DNA from: Cytophagales bacterium
Lineage (GTDB): Bacteria > Bacteroidota > Bacteroidia > Cytophagales > UBA9547
Direction of reading: 5' to 3'
Length of the DNA stretch: 64,000 bases
Assembly (NCBI GenBank): GCA_013297755.1
Contig: JAAFIH010000001.1
Location: 1 to 64,000 of the forward strand
Shown: in pieces, positions 1 through 11,200 of the stretch
Numbering within the stretch: the first letter of the stretch is position 1
Layout of the letters: every line of letters begins with the position of its first letter
Translations under genes and position numbers: made by a program
Notes under the pieces: model-generated
Database searches by the model: none
What the model saw: the letters and a program-made list of their open reading frames with translations, nothing else
Told to the model about the DNA's origin: nothing

Positions 1-61
1 TCTCATCTAAGTTTGGTATAAATTTGGTAATCTTTTCTATCAATAATGAATCGTTTGACAT
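1..61 (-). CDS. 5' end of a gene leaving the window (20 codons visible)
   Basis: On the minus strand an ATG at 61-59 opens a frame that stays open to the window edge and begins MSNDSLLIEKITKFIPNLDE. It lies 46 bp downstream of the stop of the CHASE3-like reading frame, on the same strand, so it may be the next gene of that transcript. Too little is visible to name a family. There is no Shine-Dalgarno sequence, which is normal in this window. Confidence 0.35.
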   Translation of the reverse strand, partial: MSNDSLLIEKITKFIPNLDE

Positions 62-107
62 TTTATATCTTTTTACAAAAATAGAAAAAAAATATAAAAC
101 GTATCAC

Positions 108-470
108 TTAATATTTAACAAATCCTAAATCGCACATTTGTTTCATATTGGCGAATGTAGAAGAATCTCCTTTTGAAACACGAGTAAGTTCGTTGGAGAG
201 TAACAAAACTGAATTTATATGGTTTTGTAAATCATTTATGTGGGATTCGTCTCGTGTGATAATATATGCTCTTACGCCATTTTCGGCTTTATAAAGGGTA
301 TTGATGATAGTTTTGGTATTTTCTACTACAAAGTGAACTTGCTCCCATTCATTGAATTGGTCTTGCAGTGATTCTTCTGTGGAGTAGGTAAAGTAAAGAG
401 AGATAAGCAAAACCAATACAGAAACAGAAAAACCTGATAAGAAAAGAATAAGGGTTTTGGATAGCTTCAT
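108..470 (-). CDS. Truncated CHASE3-like sensor fragment, membrane anchored
   Basis: 120 residues. An N-terminal hydrophobic helix (about residues 7-29) is followed by a charged helical segment containing TEESLQDQFNEWEQV and a typical CHASE3-type centre (about residues 57-90, KAENGVRAYIITRDESHIND). CHASE3 is an extracytoplasmic helical sensor domain normally followed by a second membrane helix and a histidine kinase or cyclase. Here the frame stops in the middle of the helical domain, and no second membrane helix or output domain follows in any frame up to the window edge. It may be a decayed sensor kinase or a small membrane protein in its own right. The family assignment is moderate and rests on motif resemblance only. 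Confidence 0.55.
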   Translation of the reverse strand: MKLSKTLILFLSGFSVSVLVLLISLYFTYSTEESLQDQFNEWEQVHFVVENTKTIINTLYKAENGVRAYIITRDESHINDLQNHINSVLLLSNELTRVSKGDSSTFANMKQMCDLGFVKY

Positions 471-756
471 TTTTTGTAGTAGGTATGAAATCAGGTTTTA
501 TTTTACAATAATAATAAAACTAATTAAATTTCAAATTTATTAACGTAAATTTTATTTAATTGGTTATTTTTAAATACTAAAAATGGCAAACTTATTGTTT
601 TGAAATCATTTTTTTTCTATAAATATTCGATATTATTCGATAAATTACACTTTAGGAGCTTTGAATAAAAATAATCCTAAAAATTCATTTATTTTATAAA
701 TATGATTTGAACTTAATTTTATTTTAATTTGTAATTATAAATATGAACAATAAGCA

Positions 757-1083
757 ATGATTAGTATTTCAGAAAAAGCAAAAGAAAAAATTATTGAAAT
801 CAGAGAAAAAGAAAATCAATCTGAAAACCACAATATACGAGTAGCCGTGAAAGGCGGTGGCTGTTCTGGCTTGATGTATGATTTATTGTTTGATGCCCAA
901 ATAGGAGAAAAAGACCAAATTTTTGAAGATAAAGGAATAAAAATATTGGTAGACAAAAAAAGTATTTTGTATCTAGCTGGTACTATTTTGGAATTTTCGG
1001 ATGGCCTCAACGGAAAAGGGTTTCAGTTTGTAAATCCAAATGCGACACGTACTTGTGGATGTGGCGAGAGTTTTTCGGTTTGA
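757..1083 (+). CDS. HesB/IscA/SufA-type iron-sulfur cluster assembly protein
   Basis: 108 residues, the usual length for A-type Fe-S carriers. The three conserved cysteines are present: Cys36 in VKGGGCSGLMYDL and Cys100/Cys102 in the C-terminal TRTCGCGESF. Proteins of this family bind a [2Fe-2S] or [4Fe-4S] cluster or iron and deliver it to apoproteins in the cytoplasm. No isc or suf partners are next to it, so it stands alone and I do not choose between iscA, sufA and erpA. The start ATG at 757 gives the canonical beginning MISISEKAKEKI. The upstream 286 bp are AT-rich with no other gene visible. Confidence 0.93.
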   Translation: MISISEKAKEKIIEIREKENQSENHNIRVAVKGGGCSGLMYDLLFDAQIGEKDQIFEDKGIKILVDKKSILYLAGTILEFSDGLNGKGFQFVNPNATRTCGCGESFSV

Positions 1084-1125
1084 TATAACATCCTAAAGTT
1101 ACACTTTGGAGTTGAATTAAATTTT

Positions 1126-2040
1126 TTAAAAAATACCAATCCCAGTTTTAGATACAAAAATTTCTAGGGCTTTGGAGCCAACCAGAGAGTTGCCAGATGC
1201 ACTCAATCCAGGCGACCAAACAGCTACAGATAATTTGTTGGGTACTATACTTACTATTCCACCACCTACGCCACTTTTTGAGGGCAATCCTACCTTGTAG
1301 GCAAAATCTCCTACTGAATCATACATGCCACAAGTAAGCATCAAGGCATTAATTCTATCAGAATCCTTTTTTGTAATAATTTCTTTATTTGAATGTATAT
1401 CAACGCCTTCGTTTACTAAATACATAAATGCTTTACTTAGTTGATTGCAACTCATAGCTATAGAACATTGATGAAAATAAACATCTAATGTTTGTCGAAC
1501 TTGGTTATGAATATTTCCAAAACTTTTCATAAAATAAGCCATTGCAAGGTTTCTATTACCAGTTTCTCGTTCGGATTTAGCTACTTCTAAATCAAAATCT
1601 ATACTTTTATCATTGGAAACCTGACGGATAAAATTCAGAATTTCGGCTTTAGGATTTTCATAATTTGAGGTTAAAATATCTGTAATTACATGCGCTCCTG
1701 CGTTGATTAAAGGATTTCGTGGAATTCCATTTTCATGTTCTAGTTGGACGAGGGAGTTAAATTTACTACCTGAGGGTTCTCGCCCTACCCTTTTCCAAAG
1801 TAAATTATTTTCTAATCTCATGGCCATGGAAAGAGTAAATACTTTGGAGATACTCTGAATCGAAAAAAGCTCTTTGCTATCGCCAACCTCAAAAAGTTTA
1901 CCATCTATTGTATGTACCGACATACCAAACTTTTTGCTATCAATACCAGCTAAAGCTGGTATATAGTTGGCTACTTTGCCCAAACCAAGATAAGGTTGAA
2001 TCTCTTCTTTTATTTCAAAAAGTATTTTTTGATAATCCAT
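1126..2040 (-). CDS. glsA: Glutaminase (serine-dependent beta-lactamase fold)
   Basis: 304 residues, matching the usual ~305-310 for bacterial glutaminase A. It hydrolyses L-glutamine to L-glutamate and ammonia in the cytoplasm. The Ser-x-x-Lys nucleophile/base pair is seen as SISK (Ser63, Lys66) within [16 protein letters not shown]. Other family blocks are [11 protein letters not shown] near residue 21, [29 protein letters not shown] and the C-terminal [15 protein letters not shown]. The gene is convergent with the Fe-S carrier, with only about 40 bp between their stops. It reads as intact and has no obvious operon partner. Confidence 0.96.
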   Translation of the reverse strand: MDYQKILFEIKEEIQPYLGLGKVANYIPALAGIDSKKFGMSVHTIDGKLFEVGDSKELFSIQSISKVFTLSMAMRLENNLLWKRVGREPSGSKFNSLVQLEHENGIPRNPLINAGAHVITDILTSNYENPKAEILNFIRQVSNDKSIDFDLEVAKSERETGNRNLAMAYFMKSFGNIHNQVRQTLDVYFHQCSIAMSCNQLSKAFMYLVNEGVDIHSNKEIITKKDSDRINALMLTCGMYDSVGDFAYKVGLPSKSGVGGGIVSIVPNKLSVAVWSPGLSASGNSLVGSKALEIFVSKTGIGIF

Positions 2041-2088
2041 TTTTGTAGTTTTAAAGTTAAATTAAGATAAAAGTACCCAACCAGCCTG

Positions 2089-2145
2089 AATAAAAGCCCC
2101 CAAACCCCCGAATAAAAGCCCCCAAACCCCCGAAGGGGGCTTAGC
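2089..2145. repeat. 22-bp G/C-rich direct repeat with hairpin
   Basis: Two consecutive copies of a 22-bp unit (AATAAAAGCCCCCAAACCCC plus CG) occupy 2089-2132, followed by AAGGGGGC. The last copy and its tail can fold as GCCCCC...GGGGGC. The same sequence family recurs at 17,230-17,255 and, translated in frame, inside the type IIG enzyme at about 23,590-23,690, 24,103-24,132 and 25,083-25,120. Confidence 0.85.
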
Positions 2146-2180
2146 TAACGCATTAATAAACTACAAATAAATGAATTTTA

Positions 2181-2271
2181 ATCAATAATCAATAATCAAT
2201 AATCAATAATCAATAATCAATAATCAATAATCAATAACTTATAACTTATAACTTATAACTTATAACTTATA
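2181..2271. repeat. Two fused 7-bp microsatellites, 8x ATCAATA + 5x ACTTATA
   Basis: Positions 2181-2236 hold eight perfect copies of ATCAATA. Positions 2237-2271 hold five perfect copies of ACTTATA in uninterrupted 7-bp phase. The array ends three bases before the stop codon of the giant surface-protein gene (stop at 2275-2277), so it occupies that gene's 3' flank. Related heptamer arrays occur at 17,167-17,186, 17,312-17,330, 43,947-44,020 and 44,091-44,125. Confidence 0.95.
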
Positions 2272-2274
2272 AAC

Positions 2275-5200
2275 TTATTTTCTTCTCAATTCTACAAAGC
2301 CGCTGATTGTTTTTTTGCCATTTACAAAAAAGTAATAATAGGTGCCATCCATGACTGATTTTTTTTGGTTGTTGGTGCCTTCCCAGTCGTTTTTGTAGTC
2401 GGTTGTTTCGTATATCATTTCGCCATATCTATCCATGATGGTAAGTTTGTTGGGTTCTTTTACGTTTATTCCTCTGATGATTAGTCTATCGTTTTTGCCA
2501 TCGTTGTTGGGGGTTACGAGTGAGGCTGCCTGCAAATCATCGGGTTTGCGAATGAAAACCAAATAATCTTCGGTTTCACCTGAGCCTCCTGTTTTGGCAC
2601 AGGGGTCGTTGGGGGCTATGGCCGCATCTGCTCGCATGCTCACACGCATCCTGCGTGGGCCTTCGTACTCGGTTTGGTTTTTGATGATGATGTTTTTGAT
2701 TTCAAATGCGTTGGCGTTTTCAAACGAGGCTGCCACAAAATCGTCTTGGTCAGTAAATTTTCCGTTGTTGTTGTAATCTATCCAAACGGCAAAAAAGGCA
2801 CTTTTGCCATTGCTTGTAATAGATTGCAAATTGAGGTCGTAGGCATCGCCCATCATCAAAGTATCGAGTTTTAGACCCAAAGTGTAATCGCCAAAGCCTG
2901 CTCGGCTGCAACCTGTGTTGAGGTTGGAGAGTTTGCCAAGTTTTACGCCTGTGATATAGGCATTCTTACATTCGGTAACCTCTGGTGGACACTCTACTTT
3001 TTTGAGATCTTTTACTAAGTCAGACTCAGCAGATGTTACAGGATTTACACGAATAAGGCTGTTGGAAACAATATTTTGGTCTGCATCTCGTACAATACTT
3101 GTAACTTCGGTTTGGGTTGCATTTGGCTCAAATATTACTTGCAAATTAGGGGTATTTTCTGTACCAGGCACTATTTTTGCTCCCACACCAGATATAGACC
3201 AAGCGTAAGAATAGCCAGCAATAGAGGGCTGACTATACGTTACTACATTGCCCGTTGGCACTATTGTAGAGCCAATAATATCAAAATCTCGACCTGGTAT
3301 AGATGACACATTGACTGCTAAAGATTGAAAAGCCAAAGAATCGAAATTGATGCTAGATTTTTGCCATACCAAAATGTTGGTTTGGCCTGCTTTCAGTCCT
3401 TTGATTTTAGCGTTTTGAAGACTAGCTACACTTGGGTTTTGAATTTGAAAAATTAATGGCAGACCACTTTGAGCCTCTGCACCAATAGTAAGCGAATCTC
3501 CCACAGATATATTGACTGCTTTTGGTAATATTTTGAAGCTATTTGGCGATTTTAATACACTCAATGTTGCATTGGTGTATTCATATTGATAGGCATTATC
3601 GGTACCACCAGAAATGATTATAGGGTAATTTCCTACATCTGAAGTTGCGTTGGCTACACTATTTGCCGCAGGCAAAGCATCTAAATTATTGGCCACATCG
3701 CCATTGATAAACCCAAATAAACTATATTGGAAACTAGGATTTGGCGTGCCATACACACGATTTGTGTTGATTCCAATGACTGAAAGTGGCACTTTTGCAA
3801 TAGCAAATACTTGTATCACAGGCAAAGCAGGCAGGTAAGTTGGTGGATTACCAACTTGCGTGGCAGTAACCGTAACGGTACCTCCTCCAAGAATAATTAT
3901 TTGATTATTACTAAAAATTACTACATTATTTGCAGGATTTGAAGTAACAGATATACTTACTGGCAAACCACTTGTGGCTGTAATTATACCTAAATTTATG
4001 GGAGCATCTCCATAGGTTTTGTTAGAAATTGGATTTAGACCAAGGATGGTCTGAGGCATATCTACAAATTGTTCGGTTATAATAACATTTCTACTAACAA
4101 GAGTTCCACAAGTTCCAGAAACTGTAACTTGATAGATGCCACCACTCGAAACCGAAATTTGAGACGTGTTTAAGCCATTGCTCCACAAATAACTCAGATT
4201 TGTACCAACTGCCAAGACAGAAATTGAAGTTGAAGTGCCTGATAAGAACGAGGCATTTTGGGGTTCGGCCGTAATTTGTGTTGGCGTTTGCAATAATATT
4301 GTAATTGGACTACTAATGGCATTTCCACATTGACCAGAAAGTGTAACTGTATAATTTCCAGAAACATTTGCTACAATATTACTTGTAGTATTGCCATTGC
4401 TCCAACGATATTGTAGATTTTCGCCAATGGCAGTAACTGATAAAGCGGCACTTGGCCCACAAATGGTTTGGCTTTGACTAATACCATTTATGTTTGTACC
4501 TGAAATGGTGGAAATAGTTGCTGTATTTGAAACTGCCAAACCACAAGTTCCAGCAACTGTAACTTGGTAATTGCCTGCTAATGATGTATTTATGCTATTT
4601 GTAGTTGCACCATTGCTCCATAAATAACTTAAATTTGAGTCTGTGGCTGAAACAGAAAGTGTAGCAAGGCTACCTTCACATACAGTTTGAGAAATGGGGT
4701 GAGAAGTAATTAGGGTTTGATTTTGAAGAGTTATAGCAATAGTATTGCTTACCACAACCCCACAAGTACCCGAAACTGTAACTTGATAATTACCAGAAAC
4801 ATTTGCTATAATATTACTTGTAGTGTTGCCATTGCTCCAACGATATTGTAGATTTTCGCCAATGGCAGTAACTGATAAAGCTGCACTTGTACCACAAATG
4901 GTTTGGCTTGAGCTAATTCCCGTAATGCTTGTACCTGAAATGGTGGATATAGTTGCTACATTTGAAACTGCCAAACTACAAGTTCCAGCAACTGTAACTT
5001 GGTAATTGCCTGCTAATGATGTATTTATGCTATTGGTTGTCGCTCCATTGCTCCAAAGATAACTCAAACTTGAACCTGTGGCTGAAACTGAAAGTGCTGC
5101 AAAGCTACCTTCACATACAGTTTGAGAAATGGGGTGGGAAACTATTTGTGTTTGATTTTGAAGAGTTATAGCAATAGGATTGCTTACCACAACACCACAA

Positions 5201-8200
5201 GTACCCGAAACTGTAACTTGATAATTGCCAGAAACATTTGCTACAATATTACTTGTAGTATTGCCATTGCTCCATAAGTAAGTTACGTTTTGCCCAACAC
5301 CAGCAACTGATAAAGCGGCACTTGGTCCACAAATGGTTTGGCTTTGACTTATACCTGTAATGCTTGTTCCTGAAATGGTGGATATAGTTGCTGTATTTGA
5401 AACTGCCACACCACATAAACCAGCAACTGTAACTTGGTAATTGCCTGCTAATGATGTATTTATGCTATTGGTTGTCGCTCCATTGCTCCAAAGATAACTC
5501 AAACTTGAACCTATGGCTGAAACTGAAAGTGCTGCAAGGCTACCTTCACATACAGTTTGAGAAATGGGTTGTGTAGTAATTGAAACTGGAATGCACTGAC
5601 CAGAGACTGTAATTACATTAAACCCACAAACAGTATTGTAACAACCACTTACGGTTACTATGCCATCGGTAAGGGCTGTTAGTACACCTGCACCGTTTAT
5701 GGTTGCTACCGAAGTGGGGTTTGTATTCCAACCTATGAGGGTATTTGTATTGGCATTGGCAGGAGAAAAAGCTGAGGTAAGTGTGATGGAGCCATCAGCT
5801 ACTGAAATAGTATTGGGACCTGAAACGGTGGCGGAGGTAACGGGCATTGCACCCAAAATGGTTGTAATTGTAACAGCAATAGAAACACTATTGCCACATG
5901 TACCAAAAACGGTAACTGTATAAATGCCTGCAACAGAGGTAGAAATACTAGAGGTAGTTTGCCCTGAATTCCATAAGTAGGTTAAATTTGTGCCAAGTGC
6001 GGTTACCCCTAAGTTTGCAAAATTTCCTGCTAAAATGGTGGTGTTTTGTGGTTGAGTTACAATAGCTACTCCAACAATTGAATTTAAACTTACTGTATTT
6101 GATACTAAAGCACCGCAAGTACCCGAAACAGTAACAGTATAATTTCCAACTATATTTGAAGTTATGGTGCTTGTTATGGAAGAATTATTCCATAAATAAG
6201 TTAAACCAGCCCCAGTAGCCGATACCGAAAAACCTATATTGCTTCCTAAACAAGTGCTTTGTGAAACAGGTTGAGTTACAATAGCTACTCCAGCAATTGA
6301 ATTTAAACTTACTGAATTTGATACTAAAGCACCGCAAGTTCCCGAAACAGTAACGGTATAGTTTCCAACTACATTTGAAGTTATGGTTCGAGTTGTAGCC
6401 AAATTGTTCCATAAATAGGTCAGGTTTGCCCCAGTAGCCGATACCGAAAAACCTACATTGCTTCCTGTACAAGTATTTTGACTTTGTGGTTGGGTTACAA
6501 TGGCTACGCCTGCTACTGAAGCATCTCCTGTGATAGTCCAGCTTCTATTATTAGTTAAGAAATTTCTTGCAACAGAAGGTGAGCAATATTGACGTCCAGC
6601 CGCTCCTAAAGTTTTACCCGTAATGGTAGTGGCACTAAAACCTTGCAAAGTAGCTTCATAGTTTGCTATTGACAATCCTGAGTTGTCAAGCAAATTACCT
6701 AAAGTTACACTTGAATTTAGTTTTGTACCCCAAGCACCTATTGATTTATCAAATGAAGTTGCATTTGAAAACATTGAATTCATATTATTAACAGCACTTA
6801 TATTCCAGCCATCAATAGATTGATTAAATGAAGCAGCATATCCAAACATTAAATTCATATTAGTAACTGCACTTACATTCCAACCTCCAATAGATTGATT
6901 AAATGCAGTTGCATCAAAAAACATATAATTCATACTAGTTACTGCACTTGTATTCCAGCTACCAATAGGTTGATTAAATGAAGTAGCATTTCGAAACATT
7001 TGACCCATGTCGGTTACTGCATTGGTAACCCAATTTCCTATAGGTTGATTAAATGCACTTGCATTTCCAAACATTAAATTCAAATTAGTAACTGCACTTA
7101 CATTCCAACCTCCAATGGATTGATTAAATGCAGTAGCATCATTAAACATTGAACTCATATTAGTAACTGCACTTGTATTCCATCCTCCAATGGGTTGATT
7201 AAATGCAGCAGCTCCTTCAAACAATCTTGTCATGGTTGTGACAGCACTTGTATTCCAATTATTGATATTAGAAGGAATAGTTAAAACAGCACAATTGCGA
7301 AACATATTTGCCATATTATTAACACCAGCCCAATTTGGAATATCAGTTGCAGCTATTTTTAAATTACCACATCCTTCAAAAGCACTTGCCATGGTTCCTG
7401 TCCAAGTTACATTTCCCCATTGCGCTACATTGGTTAATCGGTTAGCATCTGAACTATTAACTGCGAATCGGTTAAAATTTGTACTATTTAAACTTAATCG
7501 AATACGTTCACCAGTAGGAAGGCCAGTTAATGATGCAGTTGGCGCAGTAAAAGAACCCGAACCTGAAACAGTAGTGATAGGAATAGTAGTCCATTGATAA
7601 TTTACAGTGCCGCTTGGACCAGCAGTAAAAGTAAGCTGATTTGCACCTGAGCCTGAAACAGCTAAATTCCATTCGGTAACAAAAGCATTGTCGTTGTTAG
7701 TAATGGTTACATTGATAATATTGGAAGTTATAGTTCCATAAACGCTTTGCAAACGCACTACGCCATTGCCAAATTGATTTGCTGTAAGAACACCAGTAAC
7801 GGTATTGAAACTAGCAATACCATTGAGGGTAGTGTTCCATGATGTTACTGTAGTATTTGTATTTGCATTTGCAGGTGCAAAAGAACTTGTAATTGTTGTT
7901 GAGCCAAAAGAAGAAATAATAGGGTTAAAAGTAGCATTAAGCCCAGATGATGTGACTTGAATTATTGCATTTGAAACTGAATAACCGTAAACTCTATTTG
8001 CGGCACAACTTGAATTTGGAAAATTTGCCCGAACTCGAAAAGAGCCAGTACCTGTAGTAGTAGGAATACCAGCAACCACACCTGTTAAAGAGTTTATAAA
8101 TATTCCTAGGGGTAGACTTCCAGTTTGAATATCCCAAAATTGTGGTGTAATTTGATATGTTAAACCTGATACTGAAAATGGCGTTGTATAAAAACTATTT

Positions 8201-11200
8201 ATAATCCCTAAAAGTGTAAATAGAGTGGGACCAACAGCCAAGTTACAATCAACTGTGGTAACATAGATTCTACTAGCTAAACAACCTTTACTTAAACCTA
8301 AAATGGTTGTAGTAGTATTTGCATTTTGACCTGAGACTGTCCCGAACAATAAACCTGAAGTAGTATTAAATGTAACTCCTAATGGCAAATTATTAGTGCC
8401 TAAAATCGTAAAAGCACTAGGTAAACCTGTCATACTTGTGATAGAAATAGATTGAGATGCAAGATCTGATAGCCTAAATGTAAAAGATGAAAATGAGGTC
8501 GGTGATAAACTTACAGCAGGGCAAGTAACATTCAATATTTGACTCAAAGGCGTGGCTGCTTGATAACTGGCATTACCCGCTTGATTGGCTGTAATGGTAG
8601 TTACTCCTGCACTCAAAATATTGACCACATTGCCACTAATAGTAGCCACTGCCAAGTTGCTACTCGTAAACGTAACCGCATTGCCAGAAAGACCTCCATT
8701 TACACCTAATATGGTATAAAAATTGGTCGATGCGGATTGGGTGGGGATGGATGTGAAGCCTGTGATGGATTGGGGGAGATTTGAACCCGTTCCGCTCCCC
8801 AAAAATGTAAAAACATACGGATTTCTAAAACTAGCATTTGTATTAAGTGAAATATCTAAATTTCGTATGCCAGTGGCTGTAGGTTTAAATATAATCGAAA
8901 ACGAAGTAGTGCCTCCTATACTTACCACACTAAGCATTCCAGTAGTATTTACAGAAAATTCATTTCTATCTTTTCCTAGACTTAAACCTCCCAAAGTTAG
9001 AGATGTTCCTGCACTAGTGCTGTTTTGAATCGTAATCGTAATGCCAGCTGATGTAGTATTTATCAAAGTAGGTTGGAAAAAATTATTAATAGAACTGAAA
9101 CCAACTATTGTGTTTAAATTCTTAAAAATTGGATTTGAAGAAGCAACCGAACTAAATACCTTTATAGCTTTATTCGACCATGTATCATGCGTTATTATTT
9201 GCCCCTGAGGATTTATGGCAGAGTAATAAGGACTAAAATTAAATATATCCAGATTCGCATTTTGGGCATTGATTACAGCTTGAGCTACTCCAAATTCATT
9301 ATATTTCCATATTCCAATACCAGGATTATCTGTAATAATAATTTCATTATTAGAAGATTTGTACAAACCGGTAGGTTGTTGAAGAAAATTGCTACCGGAA
9401 AAAGTTTCTTGAAATTTGTACAAAAATCCACCAACGGTGTTTAATACCTGTATGCTATAGCCTGAGTTATTTGCATCTCCTATGTATAATTTGTTATTTA
9501 GGTATGCAATTAGACTTGGTGATTGGAATTGACCATTAGTGTTTGGACCTAAGTTGAAGTTGAAACTATTTAATAAGGAGCCAGCATTATTATAACATTG
9601 ATAGCTTTTATTGCTGCTATTATCAATAAAAATAACATGCACATTTTCATTTGCATCTATATCGAAGTCTTGAATATATCCATTACCTCCAGTTGATAGT
9701 TTAAAACGATTAAGAATAACCCCATTTGTGTCGTATTTTGTCAATGTCTCTGCCAAATTATAAATGAAATTTCCAAAAGATTTTACTAAATAGCCATCCA
9801 AAGATGCTATTTGCCTTTTGAAAACGCCATTTTTAGAAAATATAAATATTCTATTGTTGCTTGGCAGAACTATATCGCTAGTAGTTGAAATTATACCTCC
9901 AAAACACCTCCCAAGTTGTATATTAGTATATGGATCGTAGTTGCCAAAGAATCCTGTAAAAGTTCCATTGGGGGCAAATTTGTATAAATCGCCATTTGCT
10001 AGTATTGTTTCAGAATTTGAGTTAATTGCAAATCGTGGATAGCTAGACCAAAAAAAATCATAGGAATAGCTATTATTTTCTCGTAATTTATATAGGTACG
10101 TACCCGAATTATTAAACACTTGAATTCTATTAGTACCAAAGTTATAACCACGCTCATATAAATAAATTTTGCCATCTGTTCCTACTTCCAAATCAGAAGA
10201 TAGGTATGAATCAAACATTTGCCCTGTATTTGTGCCATAGTTTCCAAAATGCGAAATGTAATTGCCGACATTGTCGATTTTAAAAATTTTAGCAAATGAG
10301 TTTGCTCCATCTTCTGTATAAAAGTAAATATTTCCAGAATTATCGACCGATAAGGGGCCAATCAATTTCAAATTTACTCCTCCTATTGTCGCACCAGCTT
10401 CGACAACTGTTCGTATTTCTACTCCTAATGGAGTAAATTCTTTTATTTGGTTTGGACCAGAAACCAAAATATTGCCATTGGTATTGATTTTTATAGTTTG
10501 AGGAAGTACTAATATTATTGCATCACCGAATTTTCTAATAAAATTTCCATTAGAATCAAAAACTTGAATATCGTTTCTTGTGGCATCCAAAACATAAATA
10601 TTTCCTGAATTATCTACAGCGATGTCTTTAATTTCTCTAAATTGTCCATTGCCATTCCCAAATCCTCCAAATTTTCGTAAAAAACTACCGTTTGAGCTAA
10701 ACACTCGAATATCAAAATCACCACTATTTTCTCCTGCTGCATACACATTTCCTACATTATCATAACTTACTATACTAAAACCATTTGCACTTAATCCATC
10801 TTGGTTTTTGTTTGAAATAGTTGATAGATAATCTCCATTAATAGAGAGCACATAAATTTGAGAAGGATTAGGCCCGCCTTTTAAAGTGTAAATATTATTT
10901 TGTACTGCAAAGTCATTTAGGTATCCTACCGAATTGTAATATTGCTGACCAGTTTGTCCATCAATTTTAGTTAAAAAAGTACCCGTAGTGGAAAAAACTT
11001 GTATTCTACTTCCTACATTATAATTATCTCCATCAATTGCATAGATTTTATTATTGAATATATCAATCTTTAAAATATTTTGGAATTGACCATCACCACC
11101 ACCAAATGTACCAAATTGAGATTGATATACGCCACTTAAATTAAAAGTTTGTATTCTATTATTTTTTGAATCACTTACATAAATTCTGCCTGTTGATGTG

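Noticed and set aside
2181-2271. Heptamer arrays considered as origin iterons
   Set aside because: No replication initiator gene, DnaA box cluster or AT-melting context is associated, and similar arrays are spread through the window.
4070-7270. Regularly spaced repeats that could suggest a CRISPR array
   Set aside because: Periods are 75 and 435 bp, the units are in frame and translate to known Ig-like and BspA/DUF285 repeats. There are no unique spacers of CRISPR size and no cas genes.
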